NCBI GenBank assembly: GCA_018676275.1
Contig: JABHFC010000201.1
Location: 1 to 9,990, forward strand
DNA length: 9,990 nucleotides
Source: Gammaproteobacteria bacterium
GTDB lineage: Bacteria > Pseudomonadota > Gammaproteobacteria > Eutrophobiales > Eutrophobiaceae
Direction of reading: 5' to 3'
A program made the position numbers and the translations under genes. The notes below the pieces were generated by a model, which saw only the letters and a list, made by a program, of their open reading frames with translations, made no database searches and was not told where the DNA came from. Below are positions 1 through 6,699 of this stretch, piece after piece. The stretch's first letter is position 1; each line of letters opens with the position of its first letter.

Positions 1-977
1 GTGACAATGTTACGGTAACAGATTCTGATCTGACACTCGGTCGTCTGGAAGCAGAAGGGTTCGCTGATGGTTCAATGAAATTGAACAGCGAGGCGTCGAA
101 ACAGGCGATACAACACAATTTGTCCGAACCGCTGGAGATGGATGTTGCGTTGGCGGCCTTTGGTGTGGCGGAGATCGTTGAAGAAGATATGGCTAATGCC
201 GCTCGTGAACATGCAACAGAAAGTGGCAAGTCACTTACTGACAGGACACTAATTGCCTTTGGTGGCGCCGCACCTATTCATGCCTTGCCGCTTGCAAGCA
301 AGCTTGGTATCGACCGCGTGATTATCCCTGACAGTGCCGGCGTCGGCTCAGCTGTCGGTTTTTTACTGGCACCGGTGGCGTTCGAACTTTCGCGCAGTTG
401 CCGCGTCAGGCTGAGCCAGTTTCAGGTAAAAGATCTTAATGATCTTTTGCAGGAAATGAGTACTTATACTCATGGTGTTGTCGAATCAGGTGCTCCCGAT
501 CATGACAGATCAGAAATACGCCAGGCGCAAATGCGTTATGTCGGGCAGGGCTATAATATTCCGGTAGATATTCCTATCCGGGCTTTAGAGCAGAACGATG
601 CCACGTTTATCGAGGAAGCTTTTAACAATACCTATATTAATCTTTATAAAAAACTGCATGAAGGAGTTGATATAGAGATTGTAGGTCTGACGGTTTCCGT
701 TTCTGCCTTCCTTGTTTCAGCTGACGCGGTCGAATCTACTGCACCCGGCGAACTTGACCAGGCCGAGATCGATCACAAAACGCTTATGTTTAACGCACAA
801 GCTGGCGACTACCAGCAGGTGAATGTTTATTCACGTGCAAAATTGCAGGCGGGCAATCAGTTGTCAGGGCCGGGACTGGTTCGTGATCTGGGCACAACGG
901 TAATGGTGCCGGATGGTTATGTGGTCACTGTTGCTACAGACAATAGTTTGATTATTGAAAGACAATCGTCAACATGA
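1..977 (+). CDS. hyuA: Hydantoinase/oxoprolinase subunit A, C-terminal half (5' truncated by window edge)
   Basis: The reading frame is open from base 3 to the TGA at 975-977, giving about 324 residues. The full family is about 690 residues, so the N-terminal half lies outside the window. The first visible residues (VTDSDLTLGRL, then FADGSMKL) match the family's TD-x-DL-x-LGRL...F-x-GG-x-M-x-L block, so the ATG at 75 is internal and not the start. A second family block is FGGAAPIHALPLASKLGI followed by PDSAGVGSAVGFL; it usually reads FGGAGP, so one Gly is Ala here. The family belongs to the actin-like ATPase fold. With subunit B it performs ATP-dependent opening of cyclic amides or imides (hydantoin, 5-oxoproline), or carboxylation of acetone or acetophenone in related branches; it is cytosolic. 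It overlaps the B gene by ATGA, indicating translational coupling. Family assignment is firm; substrate is unknown. Confidence 0.93.
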   Translation, partial: DNVTVTDSDLTLGRLEAEGFADGSMKLNSEASKQAIQHNLSEPLEMDVALAAFGVAEIVEEDMANAAREHATESGKSLTDRTLIAFGGAAPIHALPLASKLGIDRVIIPDSAGVGSAVGFLLAPVAFELSRSCRVRLSQFQVKDLNDLLQEMSTYTHGVVESGAPDHDRSEIRQAQMRYVGQGYNIPVDIPIRALEQNDATFIEEAFNNTYINLYKKLHEGVDIEIVGLTVSVSAFLVSADAVESTAPGELDQAEIDHKTLMFNAQAGDYQQVNVYSRAKLQAGNQLSGPGLVRDLGTTVMVPDGYVVTVATDNSLIIERQSST

Positions 978-2644
978 GTACGAATAAAGACAAATTAGAG
1001 TCGTCCCTGCAAAGCATTCAATTTCAGGTAATCTGGCGAAGATTAATATCGATTGTCGAAGAACAGGCACGGATATTAATGAAGACGGCATTCAGTCCTG
1101 TGGTGCGGGAATCCGGCGACTTGTCTGCTGCATTGTTCGATCCCCAGGGACGTATGCTGGCCCAGGCGATAACCGGTACACCTGGTCATGTAAACTCTAC
1201 TGCGGCAGCTGTACCCCATTTTTTAAATGAATATCCTGCAGAAACCTTGAGACCAGGTGATCATTTGATCACAAATGATCCCTGGTTTGCCTCAGGACAT
1301 TTGCATGACATAACCGTTGTGTCACCGGTCTTTATGGGCGAAAAACTAATAGCCCTGTTTGCCTGTACCTGTCATCAATTGGACATTGGTGGTCTCGGAC
1401 AAGGGCCTGATGGTAAATCAGTTTACGAAGAAGGTTTATATATTCCAATATTGAAACTGGTTAAAGAAGGGGAACTGAACCAGGACCTGCTAAAGATCAT
1501 TCAGGGCAATGTTCGTACACCTTACGAGGTACAAGGCGATATTCTTTCCTATGTTGCGGCAAACGAAACCAGCGGCGTGAAATTGGTCGACATGGTGCAT
1601 GAATATGGACTGGAAGATCTTGCCTATATTGGAAACGAGATTATCGAACGTTCTCATGCGGGTATGCTCGAAGAGATTCGAAAACTACCAAAAGGCACGA
1701 CCTACAATACAATTACACTGGATGGTTATGATAAACCTGTCGAAATAGTCTGTGCCTTAACTATTACGGATGATGCAATAGAAGTTGATTTTAGCGGTAG
1801 CAGTGAGGCGAGCACGAAAGGAATTAACCTGGTGTTAAATTACACGCAAGCTTACGCAAACTATGGCATACGTTGTGTGGTTGGTGCACATATACCGAAT
1901 AATACCGGTTCTCTGTCAGCTATAAAAATAAGCGCTCCAGAGGGTTCGATTCTAAATGTTTTACATCCATGGCCGGTCTGTGCCAGACATATTATCGGTC
2001 AGTTTTTACCTGATGCTGTAATGGGTTGCCTGGCGCAATTGGTACCGGAAAAAGTACCAGCAGAAGGTGCGTCTTCTTTGTGGGGCATACAAATGCGTGG
2101 TGGCCCTGAAGTGGATGCAGCCTGTGACTATGCGCGCGATGATAAAGATGCCAGTCGTTATGAAATATTAATCTTTAACAGTGGTGGTACAGGCGCTCGG
2201 CCAGAGCAGGATGGTATGTCTGCGACCGGCTTTCCCAGTGGTGTGAAGTCTATGCCGGTCGAAGTGGTAGAAAATATGGGCCCGGTTGTAATCTGGCGTA
2301 AAGAATTAAGACCTGACTCAGGTGGTGCTGGTAAATGGCGAGGTGGATTGGGACAAATAGTAGAAGTGGGTACGGTCGACGATAGCCCATTCATGTTGTT
2401 CGCTATGTTCGATAGAACCGACAACTCAGCCCAGGGTCGTATGGGCGGCGAGAACGGGCAGTGCGGAATAGTCAGAATTAAAAACGGAAAAAATTTACAG
2501 GCAAAAGGTGTGCAGTTAATCGAGCCTGGGCAAAGGCTGGAAATCTTGTTGCCCGGAGGTGGTGGTTTTGGTGATAGCAGTGAACGTGATGAAGAGACTA
2601 AAAAACAAGACAGGCGGGCGGGCCTGATTTCTGCCCAGGGTTAA
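974..2644 (+). CDS. hyuB: Hydantoinase/oxoprolinase subunit B
   Basis: A full-length 556-residue HyuB-family protein whose ATG overlaps the upstream stop codon (ATGA at 974-977), so the two subunits are co-translated. Visible family blocks in order: FSPVVRESGDLSAALFD (residues 40-56), GTPGHV (68-73), NDPWFASGHLHDI (101-113, usually NDPY-x-GG-x-HLPD), CHQLDIGG (133-140, likely metal-site His/Asp), EGLYIP (153-158), GDILSYVAAN (188-197), GGTGARPEQDG (404-414), DSGGAGKWRGGLG (448-460) and the C-terminal LPGGGGFGD (526-534). The protein pairs with the A subunit in an ATP-dependent cyclic amidase, 5-oxoprolinase or ketone carboxylase type complex. No gamma subunit of acetone carboxylase follows, which favours a hydantoinase or oxoprolinase type, although other subunits could lie upstream of the window. 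No good ribosome binding site is seen, as expected for coupled translation. Confidence 0.95.
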   Translation: MSTNKDKLESSLQSIQFQVIWRRLISIVEEQARILMKTAFSPVVRESGDLSAALFDPQGRMLAQAITGTPGHVNSTAAAVPHFLNEYPAETLRPGDHLITNDPWFASGHLHDITVVSPVFMGEKLIALFACTCHQLDIGGLGQGPDGKSVYEEGLYIPILKLVKEGELNQDLLKIIQGNVRTPYEVQGDILSYVAANETSGVKLVDMVHEYGLEDLAYIGNEIIERSHAGMLEEIRKLPKGTTYNTITLDGYDKPVEIVCALTITDDAIEVDFSGSSEASTKGINLVLNYTQAYANYGIRCVVGAHIPNNTGSLSAIKISAPEGSILNVLHPWPVCARHIIGQFLPDAVMGCLAQLVPEKVPAEGASSLWGIQMRGGPEVDAACDYARDDKDASRYEILIFNSGGTGARPEQDGMSATGFPSGVKSMPVEVVENMGPVVIWRKELRPDSGGAGKWRGGLGQIVEVGTVDDSPFMLFAMFDRTDNSAQGRMGGENGQCGIVRIKNGKNLQAKGVQLIEPGQRLEILLPGGGGFGDSSERDEETKKQDRRAGLISAQG

Positions 2645-2663
2645 AGCATTATATTTGACAGGT

Positions 2664-2693
2664 TAGCTAGATAAATTAGTTAAAAGTTATAAT
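2664..2693 (+). promoter_or_regulatory. Possible sigma-70 type promoter for the Nramp-like gene
   Basis: A perfect TATAAT lies at 2688-2693. Eighteen bases upstream is a weak -35 match, TAGCTA (2664-2669). Transcription would start near 2700, at the edge of the inverted repeat that begins at 2701, leaving a leader of about 77 bases. The perfect TTGACA at 2655-2660 is too far upstream (27 bases) to work with this -10. The call rests on the -10 box and its intergenic position, and the gene could also be read from the hyuAB transcript. Confidence 0.4.
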
Positions 2694-2700
2694 TCAGTGA

Positions 2701-2748
2701 TGACCAAAAAAATATGCAAACGCCTAATTCGCTGCGTATCTTTGGTCA
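2701..2748 (+). repeat. Long imperfect hairpin in the leader of the Nramp-like gene
   Basis: TGACCAAA (2701-2708) and TTTGGTCA (2741-2748) are perfect 8-base inverted repeats. Inside them ATATGC (2712-2717) can pair with GCGTAT (2734-2739) with one G-U pair, separated by a 3/1 internal loop, leaving a 16-base apical loop: 14 pairs in all. No T-run follows, so it is not a standard intrinsic terminator. It could be a structured 5' leader, an mRNA-stabilising hairpin, or operator half-sites 40 bp apart centre to centre. It does not resemble the yybP-ykoY manganese riboswitch core. Confidence 0.55.
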
Positions 2749-2752
2749 AACG

Positions 2753-2774
2753 GACAGGCTCTGTCTGTAAACAG
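2753..2774 (+). promoter_or_regulatory. Short competing hairpins at the Nramp-like start site
   Basis: GACAG (2753-2757) can pair with CTGTC (2761-2765) over a 3-base loop. The same CTGT can instead pair with ACAG (2771-2774), which forms part of the only SD-like stretch, AGGA at 2773-2776, directly against the ATG at 2777. The two pairings exclude each other. The helices are only 4-5 bp, so chance is a real possibility. Confidence 0.3.
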
Positions 2775-2776
2775 GA

Positions 2777-4291
2777 ATGACCGAATCAAGTCCTCAATCA
2801 AGTCCTGATGCGTCGATTAAAGAAGCGCCGAAAAAACCGATTGAAATAATCAAGGAGTTGGGTCCAGGTCTTATTGTCGCAGGCTCGGTGGTTGGCTCCG
2901 GCGAGTTGATAGCGACGACTGTTGCAGGCGCAGAGGCAGGCTTCTTTCTACTCTGGGTGATCCTGATTGGCTGTTTTATCAAGGTCTTCGTACAGCTTGA
3001 GATTGGTAAATATACCATCCTCACGGGCAAAACAACTCTGGCCAGCCTGGGCCAGCTAAAAGGCTGGAAACCGGCGGGTTTGCACTGGATTGCCTGGGCG
3101 GCCATGCTGGTCTTCCTCGGATCGATAGGTCAAATGGGTGGTATTGTTGGCGGTGTGGGTCAGGCCTTGTCCTTGTCCATGCCCATTACCGAACAAGGCC
3201 GAGCATACAATGAAGCCTCCGATGCTCAGGTAAAGGCTCAGCTTGCTGAAGTAGAGGCTGTCAAGGTATCGGTTCCGGCCGCCACTCCTGAGGTCTTGCC
3301 TGATTCAGGACCGGATATTTACATCTGGGCCCTGATAATAGCGCTATCTACTGCCATTATTTTGTACCTGGGCCGCTATGCTTTAATCGAAAGGACAGTC
3401 ACAACTTTTGTGATCGGTTTTACCATCATGTCGTTGCTTAACATCTTGTTATTACAGCAGAATGTTACCTGGGCAATTTCATGGAATGATTTTAGCCAGG
3501 GCCTCAAGTTTCAATTACCTCCGAAAGTAGAAGGCGTCTATCCGCTGACGACTGCCCTGGCGGCCTTCGGTATTATCGGCATGGGAGCCAGCGAATTGAT
3601 TTTTTACCCTTACTGGTGCCTTGAAAAAGGTTACGCCAAACATGTGGGTACGCGCGAATCGACCGCTGCATGGGAATCCCGCGCTCAGGGATGGATTCGC
3701 ATAATGAAGATCGATGCGTGGGGCTCGATGTTTATTTATACGATTTCTACCGTTGCATTTTATCTGCTCGGAGCTGCCGTATTAGGACGAGCCGGGCTGC
3801 ATCCGCAGGGTATGGACATGATTCGCACCTTGTCTGCCATGTATGAACCCGTATTTGGAGATTGGGCAGTGAGCCTGTTTCTCGGTGGAGCAGTGATCGT
3901 GCTTTATTCCACTTTCTTCGTCAGTAATGCCAGTAGTGCTTATGTCTGGTCAGATGCTGTTTTTCAGGTTCGTGGCGGCAATTCAAGCGGCTCCACTCGT
4001 TACTCCCTGCACCGTTTTTTTGCTGTTGCCTTACCATTGACTGCATTCGTGTTGTTTTACTTCATTCCTAAACCAAAGGCATGGATTATTTTCGCCGGCA
4101 TGACGCAAACACTGATGCTACCGCTACTCGGTTATGCTGCCATTCGCTTCCGCTTTGATGCTGACGGTAAATTGTTTCGGACTCGGAAACTAGGTGACAT
4201 TATGATCTTCATCTCAGCTTTCGCCCTGTTTGTGGCAGGTGGTTGGTTGTTAATGTCTCTGCTATTTCCGGATATTCGTGAACTGGTTTGA
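2777..4291 (+). CDS. Atypical Nramp-family membrane transporter
   Basis: A 504-residue inner-membrane protein with about 11 predicted membrane helices, somewhat longer than typical Nramp proteins (about 400-450). Helix 1 aligns without gaps to the Nramp signature: GPGLIVAG (29-36), then GSGE (40-43) exactly where DPGN, whose Asp and Asn bind metal, normally sits, then AGAEAGFFLLW (50-60). Helix 6 reads GMGASELIFYP (268-278) instead of the usual MPHN-type motif; M269 may correspond to the metal-binding Met, but the Pro-His is gone. A hydrophilic stretch of about 45 residues (135-180, rich in Ala, Glu, Val) separates two helices and is not usual in bacterial MntH. The fold is the LeuT-like APC type, so proton- or ion-coupled uptake is likely, but Mn/Fe transport should not be assumed. 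ATG 2777 is chosen because an in-frame TAA lies at 2768 and no other Met occurs before helix 3. Its SD is poor (AGGA touching the ATG). It follows hyuB by 132 bases on the same strand. Confidence 0.85.
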   Translation: MTESSPQSSPDASIKEAPKKPIEIIKELGPGLIVAGSVVGSGELIATTVAGAEAGFFLLWVILIGCFIKVFVQLEIGKYTILTGKTTLASLGQLKGWKPAGLHWIAWAAMLVFLGSIGQMGGIVGGVGQALSLSMPITEQGRAYNEASDAQVKAQLAEVEAVKVSVPAATPEVLPDSGPDIYIWALIIALSTAIILYLGRYALIERTVTTFVIGFTIMSLLNILLLQQNVTWAISWNDFSQGLKFQLPPKVEGVYPLTTALAAFGIIGMGASELIFYPYWCLEKGYAKHVGTRESTAAWESRAQGWIRIMKIDAWGSMFIYTISTVAFYLLGAAVLGRAGLHPQGMDMIRTLSAMYEPVFGDWAVSLFLGGAVIVLYSTFFVSNASSAYVWSDAVFQVRGGNSSGSTRYSLHRFFAVALPLTAFVLFYFIPKPKAWIIFAGMTQTLMLPLLGYAAIRFRFDADGKLFRTRKLGDIMIFISAFALFVAGGWLLMSLLFPDIRELV

Positions 4292-4294
4292 ATG

Positions 4295-4366
4295 AGAAAA
4301 TTAAGGAATATTGTGAGTAAATACATTTTCACAGGAAAACGTTATGTATAAGCTGATTAATTTTCT
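4295..4366 (+). repeat. AT-rich 10-bp inverted repeat between transporter and barrel genes
   Basis: AGAAAATTAA (4295-4304) and TTAATTTTCT (4357-4366) are perfect inverted repeats separated by 52 bases. Nested inside are TGTGA (4312-4316) and TCACA (4329-4333), separated by 12 bases. The repeat fills most of the 99-base gap. Possible roles are a weak transcript-end or stability structure for the transporter mRNA, or a binding site ahead of the next gene. AT-rich arms of this length could also arise by chance. Confidence 0.4.
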
Positions 4367-4390
4367 AAGGATTGTTCGCGATAAGCAGAG

Positions 4391-6604
4391 ATGATGCCTT
4401 TTCAGTTTATATCTTCCTGCAACAGTAGCGACGGAGTAGTCGCTAGACATCTTCGTGCATTACAGGTTTTTATGTTTGTTTTCATTAGCGTTATACCGAC
4501 AACCTTACTTGCTAATGAACCGCGGGTTACGATTTCGAAAATAGAAAAGGCCCCAATTATCGATGGCGTACTGGATGATGATATCTGGAGTGAGGCCACG
4601 GTCATAGAAGATTTTCATCAACGTATTCCCGTTGAAGGTGGAGATCCCAGCGAAAAAACCATAGTTCGTTTGGCTTATGACAAGGATATGTTATACGTTG
4701 GTGCTCGCCTCTACGAACGGAATCCGGATGCGATAATTGCGCGTGAACTACGTGAAGATATTGTTAAATTCAATGATGATGCTTTCAGTATTTTAATCGA
4801 TACCATGCTGGATCGGCGTAATGCTTTTGCGTTCATGGTCAATCCCCTTGGTACCAAGGCGGAAGGCCGATTTGAAGATAACAGTTCCTATCGCGGTGAA
4901 TGGGATGGTATCTGGTATGCAGCAACCAGTCGTGATGATCAGGGTTGGTCTGTTGAGTTTGCTATTCCTTTTAAGTCGCTGTCTTTAAATCCGGACTCTC
5001 AGGTATGGGGAATGGAAATGGAACGTTTTATCCGTCGCCATAATGAACTATTGCTCTGGGCGAATCACGATCAGGATAAAAGATCATCTTACGTTGCTTC
5101 CTATGGCGATATGGAGGGCCTAAAAAATATTAATCAGGGAAAAGGCCTCGATATAAAACCGCAAGCGGCAAGCCGTTATCGACACCGCCACGATAATGGT
5201 GACAAGGAATTCACAATCAAGCCTGGTGTGGAAGTGATCTATAAAGTTAAACCTTCGTTGAATGCCTCGCTTGTGGTGAACCCGGATTTTTCCAACGCGC
5301 TGGTTGACGACATCAAAACAAACCTGACCCGCTTCAACCTGTTTTTCCCTGAACAGCGTGATTTCTTTGTACGCGACGCGCATATATTCCAGTTTGGTGG
5401 TTTAAGTGAAACTAATGGTATTCCCTTTTTCTCGCGACGTATTGGTTTGCCATTTGACAGGGAAAATCCTGAACCACTGGATCTCGATGTCGGCGCAAAA
5501 TTGAGTGGTCGTATCGGAAGATACACGCTGGGATTATTAAACACGCAAATGGGATCGGGGCAGGGTATCGGTTCGAAAAACCTGTCTGTTGCTCGAATGA
5601 CCAGGGACATTCAGAAAGAATCGAGACTTGGTGCGATGATGACTTATGGCAATCCTACTTCAGGTGATGATAACGGGTTAATCGGTGCAGATTATCGTTA
5701 CCGCAACAGTGAACTATTTGGTTCGCAGGTGCTCGTTGCAGATGTATTTATGATGAAATCTTTTTCAGAGGGTATTAATAATAATGAACTCGCCTATGGC
5801 GCCACACTTGAGCTTCCCAACGACAAGTGGAATTTGAAGACAAGTTATGTAGAAATCCAGGACAACTTCAATCCTGCTCTCGGCTTTGTCAACCGGACGG
5901 GTATAAGGAAATACACTGGTGACTTAAGATATCGCGTGCGACCAAAGGGAAACAAGTTTGTCAGGTTTATGAACTGGGGCTTTGAGTCGTCATTTACCAC
6001 GACAAAAGACAATGAACTTGAAAGCGCCAATGTCTGGCTGCGCATTTTCGATATAGAGGGGCATATGGGCGATCAAATTGCGTTCTGGACAAATTGGGAA
6101 CATGAAACGCTATTTACACCTTTTGAGATTCAACCTGGGATTATTATTCCTCGCGGTGACTATGATTTTTTTAACGTATGGGGAAAACTTGTTACCTCAA
6201 CTCATCGTCCTGTCGCCGCTGAGATTCGATCCAAGATTGGCGGATATTACAGTGGCAACTTTGTTGATGTAACTGCCAAACTGTTATTTCGACCCAGTCG
6301 GCATATTTACATTACATTAGAGCGTCGGGTATTCGATATTAATTTGCCCCAGGGTGATTTCGATATTGAAATCAATCGGGCACGTTTCGACATTAATTTC
6401 ACTCCAACATTATCCTGGAGTAATTACCTGCAACAGGAATCAGAGACACAGGTAATGACACTGCAAAGTCAGCTTCGCTGGATGATAGTGCCAGGAAACG
6501 ATCTGACTCTAACCCTCAATCATGACTGGGCGGGCGAGGGGGGATCTTACAAAAGTAGAAAAACTGATTTCTTCGCTCGTTTGGTATGGACGCATCGTTT
6601 CTAA
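4391..6604 (+). CDS. CBM9-like / DUF5916 outer-membrane beta-barrel protein
   Basis: A 737-residue exported protein. Residues 19-41 (Arg and His followed by FMFVFISVIPTTLLA) form a signal peptide with likely cleavage before NEP at 42. Residues 55-240 form a CBM9-like beta-sandwich domain (PIIDGVLDDDIWSEA at 55-69, LAYDKDMLYVGARLYE at 94-109, WSVEFAIPFKSL at 186-197), also found at the front of DUF5916 proteins. The DUF5916 block follows: VVNPDFSNALVDD (295-307), NLTRFNLFFPEQRDFF (311-326) and PFFSRRIGL (345-353). The rest shows alternating polar/hydrophobic strands and ends in RF, a C-terminal Phe typical of BAM-assembled barrels. Family function is not established; it may be a surface binding or uptake barrel. 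ATG 4391 and ATG 4394 are adjacent, and a later ATG at residue 28 is possible; none has a strong SD. It may share a transcript with the Nramp-like gene 99 bases upstream. Confidence 0.88.
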   Translation: MMPFQFISSCNSSDGVVARHLRALQVFMFVFISVIPTTLLANEPRVTISKIEKAPIIDGVLDDDIWSEATVIEDFHQRIPVEGGDPSEKTIVRLAYDKDMLYVGARLYERNPDAIIARELREDIVKFNDDAFSILIDTMLDRRNAFAFMVNPLGTKAEGRFEDNSSYRGEWDGIWYAATSRDDQGWSVEFAIPFKSLSLNPDSQVWGMEMERFIRRHNELLLWANHDQDKRSSYVASYGDMEGLKNINQGKGLDIKPQAASRYRHRHDNGDKEFTIKPGVEVIYKVKPSLNASLVVNPDFSNALVDDIKTNLTRFNLFFPEQRDFFVRDAHIFQFGGLSETNGIPFFSRRIGLPFDRENPEPLDLDVGAKLSGRIGRYTLGLLNTQMGSGQGIGSKNLSVARMTRDIQKESRLGAMMTYGNPTSGDDNGLIGADYRYRNSELFGSQVLVADVFMMKSFSEGINNNELAYGATLELPNDKWNLKTSYVEIQDNFNPALGFVNRTGIRKYTGDLRYRVRPKGNKFVRFMNWGFESSFTTTKDNELESANVWLRIFDIEGHMGDQIAFWTNWEHETLFTPFEIQPGIIIPRGDYDFFNVWGKLVTSTHRPVAAEIRSKIGGYYSGNFVDVTAKLLFRPSRHIYITLERRVFDINLPQGDFDIEINRARFDINFTPTLSWSNYLQQESETQVMTLQSQLRWMIVPGNDLTLTLNHDWAGEGGSYKSRKTDFFARLVWTHRF

Positions 6605-6699
6605 TTATTGTTACAGATGGTTACGAATTCTGGAAAAACGATTTATCACCATTTCTATCTTGATCTTGTCAGCATTAGAATATTTAAAAAGCTACAGGA
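6605..6699. other. Convergent intergenic gap
   Basis: This gap separates the barrel gene (+ strand) from the M24 gene (- strand), which meet tail to tail. The only structure seen is a weak 7-bp pairing, AGATGGT (6615-6621) with ACCATTT (6648-6654), with one G-U pair, a 26-base loop and no T-run. I see no convincing terminator for either gene and no small gene. Confidence 0.5.

Noticed and set aside
75..77. ATG as the start of the HyuA-like gene
   Set aside because: The frame is open upstream to base 3 and the residues before this ATG match a conserved family block, so the gene begins before the window.
2158..2424. Minus-strand frame inside hyuB, and similar antisense frames inside the Nramp, DUF5916, M24 and MDR genes
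   Set aside because: All lie within well-supported genes and show no SD, domain or composition of their own.
2655..2660. Perfect TTGACA as -35 of the Nramp-like promoter
   Set aside because: It lies 27 bases from the TATAAT and no acceptable -10 occurs at 16-18 bases.
2701..2776. yybP-ykoY manganese riboswitch or intrinsic terminator
   Set aside because: The conserved riboswitch core is not seen, and the hairpin is not followed by a T-run.
4312..4333. CRP binding site (TGTGA...TCACA)
   Set aside because: The half-sites are 12 bases apart instead of 6, so a CRP dimer would not fit.
6615..6654. Bidirectional terminator between the convergent genes
   Set aside because: The pairing is only 7 bp with a 26-base loop and lacks GC content and a T-run.
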